This document shows, one piece after another, positions 17,093 to 26,204 of a DNA stretch of 60,671 bases. The stretch comes from Noviherbaspirillum galbum. GTDB lineage: Bacteria > Pseudomonadota > Gammaproteobacteria > Burkholderiales > Burkholderiaceae_D. Where the stretch lies: contig NZ_JAAIVB010000047.1 in the NCBI RefSeq assembly GCF_010974945.1, positions 1-60,671 of the forward strand, read 5' to 3'. Under the pieces are notes generated by a model that saw only the letters and a program-made list of their open reading frames with translations, was not told the origin of the DNA and made no database searches. Within the stretch, counting starts at the first letter, position 1. Each line of letters opens with the position of its first letter. A program made the translations under genes and the position numbers.

Positions 17093-17104
17093 GGAGCAGT
17101 CTTC

Positions 17105-19654
17105 ATGTCTAGCGCGCCAATCCCGCATCAGGAGGATTGCTTTCACTGCGGCTTGCCGGTGCCTGCCGGCGCTGCCTGGTCTGTCGAGATCCAGGGGCTG
17201 CCCCGGGCCATGTGCTGTCCGGGCTGCGAAGCCGTGGCGAAAACCATCGTCGAGAGCGGATTGTCGGACTATTACGCCTCGCGCACGGCGTTCTCGCCGC
17301 GCACCGGCGATGACCTGGTGCCGGAAGCGCTGCGGCTCTACGACACGCCGGAAGCCATGCAGGGCTTCGCCCGCGCCGCCGGAAACGAGCAGCCGGATGG
17401 CAGTGAATCCCAATCGCAGGAAACGGTGTCCGCCACGTTCTCGATAGAGGGAATCCGCAGCGCCGCCTGCATCTGGCTGATCGAACGCCGGCTGTCCATG
17501 GTGCCGGGCGTGCTTGCCGCCAACCTGAACGTGGCAACCGAACAATTGCATGTCCGCTGGAAACCCGCGGCGTGCAAGCCGAGCGACATCCTATCCGCGC
17601 TGCGCTCGCTCGGATACACCGCCTATCCCTACGACCCGGTGAAGCATGAAGAACTGGTGCGCCGCCAGGCGAAGCGGCTCTTCAGGCAGGTCTTCATCGC
17701 CGGCCTGTCGATGATGCAGGTGATGATGTACGCCGTTCCCGCCTATCTCGCCACCGATGGCACGATGGATGCCGACATGGCTGCGCTGATGCGCTGGGCC
17801 AGTCTCTGGCTGACGGTGCCGGCCGTGTTCTATTCGGCATTGCCGTTCTTCCGGGGCGCATGGGCGAACCTCAAGACGCGGGCGCTGGGCATGGACGTGC
17901 CCGTGGCCATCGGCATTGCGGCCGCGTTCGGAGGCAGCGTGGTCAACACCGTGCAAGGCAGCGGCGAGGTCTATTTCGATTCGGTGACGATGTTCATCTT
18001 CCTGCTGTTGTGCAGCCGTTATCTCGAAACGGCTGCGCGCCGCAAGGCCGCATCGGCCCTCGAAAGGCTGCAGCGCGGCCTGCCGCCGTCGGCGAGCCGC
18101 CTGCTTGATTATCCGGCAAGCCGGGATACGGAAACCGTTCCGGCCGCCAGGCTCGTGCAGGGCGACCTGCTGCAGATCCGGCCCGGCGAATCGGTGGCCG
18201 CGGATTGCGTGATCGTCGAGGGCGCAAGCGCAATCGATCTGTCGCTGCTCACCGGGGAAAGCGTGCCGGTGCGCAAGGGATGCGGCGATGCGCTGCCCGG
18301 CGGCGCGGTCAATGCCAGCCAGCCGCTCATTGCGCGTGTGCTGCGGCCGACCACGGAAAGCACCTTGTCCAGCCTGGTGAAACTCATCGAGCGGGCAGGG
18401 CAGGAGAAGCCGAGGCTGGCGCAATGGGCGGACCGCGTCGCGGCTTGGTTCGTCGGCGCGCTGCTGCTGTTCGCGGCCGTGGTCTTCGCCGCCTGGCAAT
18501 GGCTCGATCCCGCGCGATCCTGGGCAATCGCCATCGCCGTGCTGGTCGTGTCCTGTCCGTGCGCGCTGTCGCTTGCCACGCCGACGGCGCTGGCCGCCGC
18601 CATCGACCGGCTCGTTCGCCAAGGGGTGCTCGTGATCCAGCCGCACGTGCTCGAAACCCTGCACCGCTGCACGCATATCGTTTTCGACAAGACCGGCACG
18701 CTGACCAACGGCAAGCCGACGCTGCGGCGCATCGAGGTCGCGGACACGAAGGCACCTGATACCGCGCTGGCGGACCGCTGCCTGCAGATTGCCGCCGCGA
18801 TGGAACAGGCCAGCAGCCACCCGCTGGCAGCCGCCATCGTCGACGCGGCGCGCGCCAGGTCGCTCGCCGGCATGCAGGCGGAAGAGATCGTCCATACGGC
18901 GGGCGAAGGCTTGCAGGCGCGCATCGAGGGCACGCTGTACCGGCTGGGACGCGTCGGTTTCGTCGCCGCCCTGGGCGGGCCGCCGGTCGCGGCGCAGGCG
19001 GATGCCAGCGTCACCGCCATCTACCTCGGCACGGCAGCAGGGCCAGTGGCGCGGTTCGAGCTGGAAGACAGCCTGCGCGACGATGCGCGGGAAACCGTGC
19101 GCCTGTTCCAGCACGCGGGCAAGGAAGTCATCTTGCTCAGCGGCGACCGGCAGGAGGTCTGCGCGCATGTCGCCGCACAACTGGGCATCCGCGAAGTGCG
19201 GGGCGATTGCCTGCCCGAACGGAAGCTCGCTTTCGTCCAGGAACTGCAGGCGCGGGGCGGGGTGGTTGCGATGGTGGGCGACGGCATCAACGATGCGGCC
19301 GTGCTGCGCGCTGCGGATGTCTCATTCGCCATGGGCGGCGGCGCCGCGCTGGCCCAGACGCATGCGGATGCCGTGCTGCTGTCGGGGCGCATCGCTTCCG
19401 TCGCCGCGGTGTCGATCGCCGCGAAGCAGACCATGACGGTGATCCGCCAGAACCTTGGCTGGGCCACCCTGTACAACGCCATCGCGATTCCCGCGGCGGC
19501 ATTCGGACTGCTCAACCCCTGGCTCTCCGGCGTCGGCATGTCGCTCAGCTCGGCATTCGTCATCCTCAACGCGCTGCGCCTGCGCCGCGTTCCCCGGCAA
19601 GCTTCGCCGCAAGCACCCGCGCACGCGGGCATGCTGCGCGAACAAGCCGCTTGA
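17105..19654 (+). CDS. ccoI: Copper-translocating P-type ATPase for cbb3 oxidase assembly (CcoI/FixI type)
   Basis: 849 residues. An N-terminal metal-binding segment with DCFHCGLPVP and MCCPGCEAVAKTI (the FixI-type extra domain) is followed by an HMA domain near residue 110, whose loop reads IRSAAC, so the first Cys of CxxC is a Ser. Then come eight membrane helices, the transport motif SCPCALSLATPTAL, LTGESVP, the phosphorylation site FDKTGTLTNG and the hinge MVGDGINDAAVL. CcoI exports copper towards the CcoN CuB site. It is followed after nine bases by ccoS, and the gene sits between hemN and ccoNOQP as in many Burkholderiales. Confidence 0.94.
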   Translation: MSSAPIPHQEDCFHCGLPVPAGAAWSVEIQGLPRAMCCPGCEAVAKTIVESGLSDYYASRTAFSPRTGDDLVPEALRLYDTPEAMQGFARAAGNEQPDGSESQSQETVSATFSIEGIRSAACIWLIERRLSMVPGVLAANLNVATEQLHVRWKPAACKPSDILSALRSLGYTAYPYDPVKHEELVRRQAKRLFRQVFIAGLSMMQVMMYAVPAYLATDGTMDADMAALMRWASLWLTVPAVFYSALPFFRGAWANLKTRALGMDVPVAIGIAAAFGGSVVNTVQGSGEVYFDSVTMFIFLLLCSRYLETAARRKAASALERLQRGLPPSASRLLDYPASRDTETVPAARLVQGDLLQIRPGESVAADCVIVEGASAIDLSLLTGESVPVRKGCGDALPGGAVNASQPLIARVLRPTTESTLSSLVKLIERAGQEKPRLAQWADRVAAWFVGALLLFAAVVFAAWQWLDPARSWAIAIAVLVVSCPCALSLATPTALAAAIDRLVRQGVLVIQPHVLETLHRCTHIVFDKTGTLTNGKPTLRRIEVADTKAPDTALADRCLQIAAAMEQASSHPLAAAIVDAARARSLAGMQAEEIVHTAGEGLQARIEGTLYRLGRVGFVAALGGPPVAAQADASVTAIYLGTAAGPVARFELEDSLRDDARETVRLFQHAGKEVILLSGDRQEVCAHVAAQLGIREVRGDCLPERKLAFVQELQARGGVVAMVGDGINDAAVLRAADVSFAMGGGAALAQTHADAVLLSGRIASVAAVSIAAKQTMTVIRQNLGWATLYNAIAIPAAAFGLLNPWLSGVGMSLSSAFVILNALRLRRVPRQASPQAPAHAGMLREQAA

Positions 19655-19663
19655 AAGGCCGCC

Positions 19664-19846
19664 ATGGAAGCCCTTTACTTTCTCGTTCCCTTCAGCGTCG
19701 TGGTCGTGTTCTTTTCGATATGGCTGTTCCTGAATATGTCCGAAGGCGGCCAGTTCGACGACATGGTCGGACCCGCGCTGCGCGTCATCCAGGATGATGA
19801 CAAGCCGGCATCGCCCGAGAAGACGGCGTCGCGGCTGCCTGACTGA
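19664..19846 (+). CDS. ccoS: cbb3-type cytochrome oxidase assembly protein CcoS
   Basis: 60 residues. One membrane helix at about 4-24 (YFLVPFSVVVVFFSIWLF) is followed by the short conserved motif MSEGGQFDDMVGPALRVIQDD, which marks CcoS. CcoS is required for cofactor insertion into the cbb3 oxidase. It starts nine bases after ccoI and ends the assembly operon; a stem palindrome at 19877 lies just downstream. Confidence 0.92.
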   Translation: MEALYFLVPFSVVVVFFSIWLFLNMSEGGQFDDMVGPALRVIQDDDKPASPEKTASRLPD

Positions 19847-19876
19847 CGATCCCTCCACTAATGGGCCGCCGCCATG

Positions 19877-19901
19877 TTCCCTCCCCTTGAAGGGGAGGGA
19901 A
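19877..19901. repeat. Perfect palindromic repeat, copy 1
   Basis: Arms TTCCCTCCCCTT and AAGGGGAGGGAA flank a single central G. It lies 30 bases after the ccoS stop with no T-run directly behind it. The same core recurs at 26067-26087 and, with changes, at 25941, so it looks like a dispersed extragenic palindrome and may also weaken readthrough. Confidence 0.8.
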
Positions 19902-20142
19902 TAACAGCTGATCCCCGTTCCTGATTATGCGAATGCCCCGCATCGCGCTTCTCTGATTCAGGAACGCTCCGCAGTCATTTTCCCCGAATCCCGCATGAAC
20001 ACTGGCCCGCGCGGCCAGGCATTGTTCCTGCATTAGGCATGTCATCGCATTGAGCATTGCAAGCGGAGAGGGCGAGGCGCGCATCACGCTTTACCCGCAA
20101 CGAGTGAACACTTTCGCATCGGTTTCCTTGAGTCTGGCCAAT

Positions 20143-20156
20143 TTGATTCACATCAA
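20143..20156 (+). promoter_or_regulatory. FNR-type site upstream of ccoN
   Basis: TTGAT-TCAC-ATCAA, a perfect match to the ten conserved bases. The centre at 20149.5 predicts a start at about 20191 with TAACCT exactly in the -10 window (20179-20184). The leader before the GTG is 26 bases. ccoNOQP operons are well-known FNR/Anr targets. Confidence 0.88.
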
Positions 20157-20216
20157 GGAAATTCAAACCCCCGAAACGTAACCTCGCCCCATCGTTTTAC
20201 CAACAGGAGATCGTAC

Positions 20217-21641
20217 GTGGATACTGCACTTAACTACAACTACAAGGTCGTGAAGCAATTCGCGATCGCCACTGTAGTGTGGGGTGTGGTCGGCATGCTG
20301 GTCGGCGTGTTCATCGCCGCCCAGCTTGCCTGGCCCGCCCTCAACTTCGACATTGCCTGGCTGAGCTATGGACGCCTGCGTCCGCTGCACACCAACGCGG
20401 TGATCTTTGCCTTCGGCGGCTGCGCCCTGTTCGCGACGTCGTACTACTGCGTTCAACGCACCTGCCAGGTCCGGCTCTTCTCCGACGCGCTTGCCGCAGT
20501 CACCTTCTGGGGCTGGCAGCTCGTCATCGTGGCGGCTGCGATCACACTGCCGATGGGTTTCACCTCCGGCAAGGAATACGCCGAGCTCGAATGGCCGATC
20601 GACATCCTGATCGCCGTGGTGTGGGTGTCCTACGCGATCGTGTTCTTCGGCACGCTGGTCAAGCGCAAGGTCCCGCACATCTACGTCGCGAACTGGTTCT
20701 ACGGCGGCTTCATCCTCGCCGTGGCGCTGCTCCACATCGTCAACAGCGCCGCGATCCCGGTCACGCTGACCAAGTCCTACTCCGCCTACGCCGGCGTGCA
20801 GGACGCGATGATCCAGTGGTGGTACGGCCATAACGCGGTGGGCTTCTTCCTGACCGCAGGCTTCCTCGGCATGATGTACTACTTCATTCCCAAGCAGGCG
20901 GAAAAGCCGGTGTTCTCGTATCGCCTGTCGATCGTGCACTTCTGGGCGCTGATCTTCACCTACATGTGGGCGGGCCCGCACCACCTGCATTACACCGCGC
21001 TGCCCGACTGGACCCAGTCGCTCGGCATGGTGTTCTCGCTGATCCTTCTGGCGCCTTCTTGGGGCGGCATGATCAACGGCGTGATGACCCTGTCCGGCGC
21101 ATGGAACAAGCTGCGCACCGATCCCATCCTGAAGTTCCTGATCGTGTCGCTGTCCTTCTACGGCATGTCGACCTTCGAAGGCCCGATGATGTCCATCAAG
21201 ACGGTCAATGCCTTGTCGCACTACACCGACTGGACCATCGGCCACGTGCACGCCGGTGCGCTGGGCTGGGTCGGCTTCATCTCGATGGGCTCGATCTACT
21301 ACCTGCTGCCGCGCCTCGTCGGCAAGGCAGAGATGTATAGCAAGCGCATGATCGAAACCCACTTCTGGATCGCCACAATCGGCATCGTGCTGTACATCGC
21401 CGCGATGTGGATCGCCGGCGTGATGCAAGGCCTGATGTGGCGCGCGGTGAACGCGGACGGCACCCTGACCTACACCTTCGTCGAAGGCGTGAAGGCGACC
21501 TATCCGTACTACGTCATCCGTTTCGGCGGCGGCCTGCTGTACCTCAGCGGCATGATCCTCATGGCCTACAACACGATCATGACCATCCGCGATCCGAAGC
21601 CGGTGAATGCCCGCATTCCCGCCACAGCCGCACACGCATAG
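20217..21641 (+). CDS. ccoN: cbb3-type cytochrome c oxidase subunit I
   Basis: 474 residues with 12 membrane helices. Haem and CuB ligand histidines appear in order: [49 protein letters not shown] and [15 protein letters not shown]. CcoN reduces O2 to water at the haem b3-CuB centre with high oxygen affinity. It starts with GTG at 20217 behind AGGAGA and is the first gene of ccoNOQP. The length is normal for the family. Confidence 0.97.
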   Translation: MDTALNYNYKVVKQFAIATVVWGVVGMLVGVFIAAQLAWPALNFDIAWLSYGRLRPLHTNAVIFAFGGCALFATSYYCVQRTCQVRLFSDALAAVTFWGWQLVIVAAAITLPMGFTSGKEYAELEWPIDILIAVVWVSYAIVFFGTLVKRKVPHIYVANWFYGGFILAVALLHIVNSAAIPVTLTKSYSAYAGVQDAMIQWWYGHNAVGFFLTAGFLGMMYYFIPKQAEKPVFSYRLSIVHFWALIFTYMWAGPHHLHYTALPDWTQSLGMVFSLILLAPSWGGMINGVMTLSGAWNKLRTDPILKFLIVSLSFYGMSTFEGPMMSIKTVNALSHYTDWTIGHVHAGALGWVGFISMGSIYYLLPRLVGKAEMYSKRMIETHFWIATIGIVLYIAAMWIAGVMQGLMWRAVNADGTLTYTFVEGVKATYPYYVIRFGGGLLYLSGMILMAYNTIMTIRDPKPVNARIPATAAHA

Positions 21642-21656
21642 CATTAGGAGCAAACA

Positions 21657-22271
21657 ATGAAGTTTTCACATGAGTGGATCGAGAAAAACCCTTGGCTGCT
21701 GATCGCGCTGGTGGTTCTCGTGGTGAGCGTCGGCGGCCTGGTAGAGATCGTCCCGCTGTTCTTCCAGAAGTCGACGACCGAGCCGGTGGCAGGCCTGAAG
21801 CCTTACTCCGCGCTGCGCCTCACGGGCCGCGACATCTATGTGCGCGAAGGCTGCTACAACTGCCATTCGCAGATGATCCGCCCCTTCCGCGCCGAGACCG
21901 AGCGCTACGGCCACTATTCGGTTGCGGGCGAATTCGTCTACGACCGGCCGTTCCAGTGGGGTTCCAAGCGCACCGGCCCGGATCTTGCACGTGTCGGCGG
22001 CCGCTACAGCGATGAATGGCACCGCACCCACCTGAACAATCCGCGCGACGTGGTTCCCGAGTCGAACATGCCGAGCTATCCATGGCTGGCATCGTCCAAG
22101 CTGGATCCGCAGGAAGTGGTGCCGAAGATGCGCGCACTGCAGAAGCTCGGCCATCCTTATTCGGAAGAGGAAATCAAGCAGGCGCCGTCCGAGCTGGAAG
22201 GCAAGTCCGAGCAGGATGCGCTGGTGGCCTACCTGCAAGGCATGGGAACGTTGATCAAGGCAAAGAGGTAA
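21657..22271 (+). CDS. ccoO: cbb3-type cytochrome c oxidase subunit II (monohaem cytochrome c)
   Basis: 204 residues. One N-terminal membrane anchor (about 12-34) precedes a periplasmic cytochrome c domain with C66-YN-C69-H70. [19 protein letters not shown] and [17 protein letters not shown] are classic CcoO signatures. It passes electrons from CcoP to CcoN. It begins 15 bases after ccoN behind AGGAGC. Confidence 0.97.
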   Translation: MKFSHEWIEKNPWLLIALVVLVVSVGGLVEIVPLFFQKSTTEPVAGLKPYSALRLTGRDIYVREGCYNCHSQMIRPFRAETERYGHYSVAGEFVYDRPFQWGSKRTGPDLARVGGRYSDEWHRTHLNNPRDVVPESNMPSYPWLASSKLDPQEVVPKMRALQKLGHPYSEEEIKQAPSELEGKSEQDALVAYLQGMGTLIKAKR

Positions 22272-22276
22272 CCAAG

Positions 22277-22456
22277 ATGCTCGAACAATTCTTTTCCGAT
22301 GCCCGGATCGCGCTGACCGTCGTGAGCTTCCTCACCTTCGTCGGCATCATCCTGTGGGCCTACAGTGGTCGCCGCGAGGCGGCGTTTGCGGCGGCGGCCA
22401 ACCTGCCTTTCGCCGACGAGATCGATATGGAAGGTGCGGAGAAACACCATGGCTGA
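22277..22456 (+). CDS. ccoQ: cbb3-type cytochrome oxidase small subunit CcoQ
   Basis: 59 residues with a single membrane helix near 13-31 (LTVVSFLTFVGIILWAYSG) followed by a short charged tail. CcoQ stabilises the cbb3 complex. The ATG at 22277 is five bases after the ccoO stop, and the gene overlaps ccoP by eight bases, so translation of the two is coupled. Longer in-frame reading from 22016 would run inside ccoO and is rejected. Confidence 0.92.
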   Translation: MLEQFFSDARIALTVVSFLTFVGIILWAYSGRREAAFAAAANLPFADEIDMEGAEKHHG

Positions 22457-23387
22457 CTTTACAAGCGAATTCTGGAGCATCTATGTTGCGGTGCTGACCC
22501 TGCTCGGCATCGCCGGCTGCGCGCTGCTGTTGTGGGGACAGGCCCAGGTTAAGATCGAAGTGCCTGCGGATGGCAAGGTGGATACCACCGGCCACCAGTG
22601 GGACGAGAACCTGACGGAGCTGAACAATCCGATGCCGCGCTGGTGGATGTGGCTGTTCTACATCACCATCGTCTTCGGCCTGGGCTACCTGGTGCTGTAT
22701 CCCGGCCTCGGTTCCTACGCTGGCAAGCTGAACTGGCAATCGACCGGCGAATACCAGGCTGAGCTGAAGCAGGCCGACAAGGAATTCGGCCCGATCTTCG
22801 CCAAGTACCAGCAGCAGGACATCAAGACCGTGGCTGCCGATCCGCAAGCACGGGCCATCGGCGAGCGCCTGTTCATGACCTACTGCGCGCAGTGCCATGG
22901 TTCGGACGCACGCGGCAACAAGGGCTTCCCCAACCTGACGGACAAGGACTGGCTCTATGGCGGCGAGCCCGACACGATCAAGACCACGATCATGAACGGC
23001 CGCAATGGCGTCATGCCGCCGATGGGCGCGGCGGTCGGCTCGGACAAGGACATCGAGAACGTGGCTCACTACGTCAAGAGCCTCTCCGACTCGGCGCACG
23101 ATCCGATCAAGGCGGTGTTCGGCAAGGAGAAGTTCGGTGCATGCATGGCCTGCCACGGCGCTGACGCCAAAGGCAACCAGGCCCTCGGCGCGCCGAACCT
23201 GACCGACAAGATCTGGCTCCATGGCGGCAGCATCGACACCGTGATGGAAACGATCCGCAAGGGCCGCAACAACACCATGCCCGCGTTCAAGGACTTCCTG
23301 GGCGAGGCTAAGGTACATGTGCTGGCGGCCTATGTCTGGAGCCTGTCGAACGATTCGTCCCAGGCAAGCCAGACGGCGCAGAAGTAA
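22449..23387 (+). CDS. ccoP: cbb3-type cytochrome c oxidase subunit III (dihaem cytochrome c)
   Basis: 312 residues. Two membrane helices lie near 8-30 and 65-87, followed by two cytochrome c domains with C146-AQ-C149-H150 and C232-MA-C235-H236. Between the helices, HQWDENLTELNNPMPRWW is diagnostic for CcoP. It accepts electrons from soluble or membrane cytochromes c. ATG 22449 overlaps the end of ccoQ; an upstream in-frame start at 22365 is rejected because it would add a basic stretch unlike any CcoP. Confidence 0.97.
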   Translation: MADFTSEFWSIYVAVLTLLGIAGCALLLWGQAQVKIEVPADGKVDTTGHQWDENLTELNNPMPRWWMWLFYITIVFGLGYLVLYPGLGSYAGKLNWQSTGEYQAELKQADKEFGPIFAKYQQQDIKTVAADPQARAIGERLFMTYCAQCHGSDARGNKGFPNLTDKDWLYGGEPDTIKTTIMNGRNGVMPPMGAAVGSDKDIENVAHYVKSLSDSAHDPIKAVFGKEKFGACMACHGADAKGNQALGAPNLTDKIWLHGGSIDTVMETIRKGRNNTMPAFKDFLGEAKVHVLAAYVWSLSNDSSQASQTAQK

Positions 23388-23434
23388 TGGCAAGGCAGTA
23401 ACAAGGTTGTATTACAAGGTAGAGAGCAAGACTG

Positions 23435-24829
23435 ATGACTGAGGCCGCTCCAAAAGTTGCGATAGTGAAGATGTACGCCGCGCGGGAAGAAATCTACCCG
23501 CGCGAAGTCAAGGGCTGGTACGCGAGCTGGCGCTGGGTGTGTGTATGGCTGACCCAGCTCGTGTTCTACGGGCTTCCATGGCTGACGCTGAACGGCCGCC
23601 AGGCAGTCTTGTTCGACCTGGAGGCACGGAAGTTCTATATCTTCGGCGTGGTGTTGTGGCCGCAGGACTTCATCTACCTCGCGCTGCTGCTGATCATCTG
23701 CGCGTACTCCCTGTTCCTGTTCACCGCCATCGCCGGCCGGCTCTGGTGCGGCTATGCTTGTCCGCAAACGGTCTACACCGAGATCTTCATGTGGATCGAG
23801 CGCAAGATCGAGGGCACGCGCAGCGCGCGCATGCGCCTCGACAAGCAGCCGATGTCGGCTGAGAAGTTTTTCAAGAAGTCCGCGAAGCATGCAGCCTGGG
23901 GCGCGGTCGCCCTGTGGACCGGCATCACCTTCGTCGGCTACTTCACTCCCATCCACAAGCTGATGGGCGAGATTGCTTCCTTCGGCCTGGGGCCGTGGGA
24001 ATGGTTCTGGGTGCTGTTCTACGGCTTCGCCACCTATGGCAACGCCGGATGGATGCGCGAGCAGGTATGCAAGTACATGTGCCCCTACGCGCGTTTCCAG
24101 AGCTCGATGTTCGACAAGGACACGCTGATCATCACCTATGACAAGGAGCGCGGCGATCCGCGCGGCGCCGGCAGCAAGTCCGGCGGCCGCGCCAACCTCG
24201 GCGATTGCATCGATTGCTCCATGTGCGTCCAGGTCTGCCCGACCGGGATCGACATCCGCGACGGCTTGCAGTCGGATTGCATCGGCTGCGCGGCGTGCGT
24301 TGACGCCTGCAACATCGTGATGGACAAGGTCGGTTCGCCGCGCGGACTGATCCGGTACTCCACCGAAAACGGCATGAAGGACAAGCTCACCGTGCCGCAG
24401 ATCCGCCGTCGCGCGATGCGTCCGCGGGTGCTGATCTACTCGGGCATCCTGGTCGTCATCCTTGCCGCCTTCTTCGGCTCGCTGTTGACGCGCACGCCGC
24501 TGAAGGTCGACGTGATCCGCGATCGCGGGGCCATGGGACGCGAGCTCGACGACGGTTCTATCGAGAACGTGTACCGGCTGCAGATCATGAACACCGATGA
24601 AGCCGGACACCGTTTCCGCATCAAGGTGTCGGGCGTCGATGCGATCTCGCTTGCCTCGCCCGATATCGTCGAACTCGGCGCGACCGCCTCGCGCGGCGTT
24701 CCGGTACAGGTCCGCGTGCCGCAAGGCAAGGCCCAGAAGGGATCGAACAAGATTGTCTTCGAGATCGAATCGATGGATGAGCGCCACCTGGAAGTGCACG
24801 AGAAAGCCGTGTTCTTCGTCCCGCGCTGA
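23435..24829 (+). CDS. ccoG: Cytochrome c oxidase accessory protein CcoG (4Fe-4S, FixG/RdxA)
   Basis: 464 residues. The N-terminal half has about five membrane helices with GRLWCGYACPQTVYTEIFMW, and two ferredoxin-type clusters follow: C-x2-C-x2-C-x3-CP in CIDCSMCVQVCP and CIGCAACVDAC. The C-terminal part is an immunoglobulin-like periplasmic domain. CcoG is a cupric reductase that helps copper delivery to the cbb3 oxidase. It lies 47 bases after ccoP and 49 bases before ccoH. Confidence 0.95.
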   Translation: MTEAAPKVAIVKMYAAREEIYPREVKGWYASWRWVCVWLTQLVFYGLPWLTLNGRQAVLFDLEARKFYIFGVVLWPQDFIYLALLLIICAYSLFLFTAIAGRLWCGYACPQTVYTEIFMWIERKIEGTRSARMRLDKQPMSAEKFFKKSAKHAAWGAVALWTGITFVGYFTPIHKLMGEIASFGLGPWEWFWVLFYGFATYGNAGWMREQVCKYMCPYARFQSSMFDKDTLIITYDKERGDPRGAGSKSGGRANLGDCIDCSMCVQVCPTGIDIRDGLQSDCIGCAACVDACNIVMDKVGSPRGLIRYSTENGMKDKLTVPQIRRRAMRPRVLIYSGILVVILAAFFGSLLTRTPLKVDVIRDRGAMGRELDDGSIENVYRLQIMNTDEAGHRFRIKVSGVDAISLASPDIVELGATASRGVPVQVRVPQGKAQKGSNKIVFEIESMDERHLEVHEKAVFFVPR

Positions 24830-24878
24830 TGACTGAACGTGAACGATTGCTGGCGCGCGTCGCCAATGGAGAAACATC

Positions 24879-25421
24879 ATGAATACCGCAACCCTGAAAC
24901 CGACTTCCGCCGGCAACGACCAGGCGCCCTGGTACCGGCACCGCTGGCCCTGGTTCATCATGCTCGGTCCCTTCCTGGTCGTGGTCGCCGGCCTGTTTAC
25001 CGCATGGCTGGCATACACCCGCCAGGACGCGCTCGTGGTCGACGACTACTACAAGCAGGGCAAGGCCATCAACCAGGACCTGCGCCGCGATCGCGCGGCA
25101 GCCACCCTGGGCCTGCATGCCGAGCTGCGCTACGATCCGGCGGCGGGCCGTCTGAACGGCGTGCTGGCCGGTTCGGTTCCGCGCGGCGACAACAAGATGG
25201 TCATGCGCCTCGTGCATTCGACCCAGCCGCAGAAGGACATCGTGACCGACGTGGTCCTTGGACAGGACGGCCGGTTCTCGATCGCCTTGCCGATGCTTGA
25301 GAAGGCACGCTGGCAGATCATCGTCGAAGACGACGAAGGCGGATGGCGCCTGACGGGTGAGTGGCTCTGGCCGCAGCAGCTCAGCGCCAAGCTGGCGCCG
25401 GTGCTCGCGCCCGCAGAATGA
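24879..25421 (+). CDS. ccoH: cbb3 oxidase assembly protein CcoH/FixH
   Basis: 180 residues. One N-terminal membrane helix (about 24-46, WFIMLGPFLVVVAGLFTAWL) is followed by VVDDYYKQGKAINQDLRRD, the conserved FixH segment, and a periplasmic beta-rich domain ending in GEWLWPQQ. CcoH stabilises CcoNOQP during assembly. It is the last clearly recognised gene of the cco cluster. ATG 24879 follows GGAGAAACATC. Confidence 0.92.
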   Translation: MNTATLKPTSAGNDQAPWYRHRWPWFIMLGPFLVVVAGLFTAWLAYTRQDALVVDDYYKQGKAINQDLRRDRAAATLGLHAELRYDPAAGRLNGVLAGSVPRGDNKMVMRLVHSTQPQKDIVTDVVLGQDGRFSIALPMLEKARWQIIVEDDEGGWRLTGEWLWPQQLSAKLAPVLAPAE

Positions 25422-25655
25422 TCACACCTATCGTGGGATTGATCGGATCGAGATTGGCGAAGGCCATTGTCATTCGCCGGGGAATTGCATTATCGTAGCA
25501 GGCAGGAGGCGGGCAATGATGCTTGCCTCCGCCTTGCCGGAAATGGGATCGTTCCATTCCCGGTGTAGGGAAAAGATGAAACTGGTCGTTCCCGTGAATG
25601 AGAGCGTGTTCCCGCAAGCGGCAACGTCGTGCGCGAGGGACAGGAGGATAAGTGA

Positions 25656-25895
25656 ATGGCGCGGTTGATGATGGTCGTATTGTGGCCGTCTTTCTTGGTG
25701 GCGATCGTGGCGGAAGGTTTCTTCTTTTCGCTGTTTGATCCGAATGACCTGGCATTGGTCGGCTCGCATCTCGACATGCCGGCGCTGGCGGTCTATACCG
25801 TCGGCTTCTTTTGCTTCTGGGTATTTTGCTCGCTGGCCAGCATGCTGACTTGCTATCTGGTGGGCGTGCCTAACGAACGCAAGGTGCCGTTCTAG
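25656..25895 (+). CDS. Small two-helix membrane protein of unknown function
   Basis: 79 residues. Two membrane helices are visible at about 5-26 (MVVLWPSFLVAIVAEGFFFS) and 42-69 (ALAVYTVGFFCFWVFCSLASMLTCYLVG), joined by a short acidic loop. CAGGAGG lies 9 bases before the ATG, which supports translation. It sits 234 bases after ccoH and is convergent with fnr, a position where a short hydrophobic gene recurs in related cco clusters. No domain is recognised, so a role in oxidase assembly is only suggested by place. Confidence 0.75.
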   Translation: MARLMMVVLWPSFLVAIVAEGFFFSLFDPNDLALVGSHLDMPALAVYTVGFFCFWVFCSLASMLTCYLVGVPNERKVPF

Positions 25896-26204
25896 GCGGG
25901 GTTGCACACGGCTGTGGACTGCCGGTGCGCTCCGAAAAGCTCCCTCCCTTTCAAGGGGAGGGCTGGGGTGGGGATGGGGTTCGGTCGCAACCAAAGAACA
26001 GTCTTAGTTCGCTGGCGATATTCGACGCTGTTCTTTGTTTGCGCCGGAAACCCATCCCCACCCTAACCCTCCCCTTGAAGGGGAGGGAATATGGCGGGAC
26101 GGCATCGCGCGGTGCGGGTGCGGCGGAAAAGGAAGAAGCAGAAGGGAAAAGAAGTTGTCTTCTGGGCCCGGCGGATAGCCGGAACCGGAAATTCAAGCTG
26201 GAAA
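25896..26204. other. Intergenic region between the small membrane protein and fnr
   Basis: 309 bases between convergent genes. Most of it is the large inverted repeat at 25941-26088. The remaining 115 bases before the fnr stop show no gene, promoter or T-run terminator. Confidence 0.6.
25941..26088. repeat. Large imperfect inverted repeat with palindromic ends (BIME/REP-like)
   Basis: The left arm (25941-26001) runs from TCCCTCCCTTT to AAAGAACAG and the right arm (26028-26088) from CTGTTCTTT to GGGGAGGGA. In between, GGGTGGGGATGGGTT-type and AACCCATCCCCACCC-type segments pair with a few mismatches, leaving a 26-base centre. Each end holds a shorter palindrome of the kind seen at 19877. The right one is perfect: CCCTCCCCTT-G-AAGGGGAGGG (26067-26087). 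It lies between two convergent genes, where it could act as a transcription barrier. No transposase is near it. Confidence 0.8.

Larger units (their letters stand above)
19847..20216. other. Intergenic region upstream of ccoN
   Basis: 370 bases without a supported gene. It holds the palindromic repeat at 19877-19901, an FNR-type site at 20143-20156, a -10-like TAACCT at 20179-20184 and the GTG start region of ccoN with AGGAGA. Nothing is recognised between 19905 and 20140. Confidence 0.6.

Noticed and set aside
25439-25452. TTGATCGGATCGAG near the end of ccoH as another FNR site
   Set aside because: The right half site is wrong (TCGAG for ATCAA) and no -10 hexamer lies at the expected distance.
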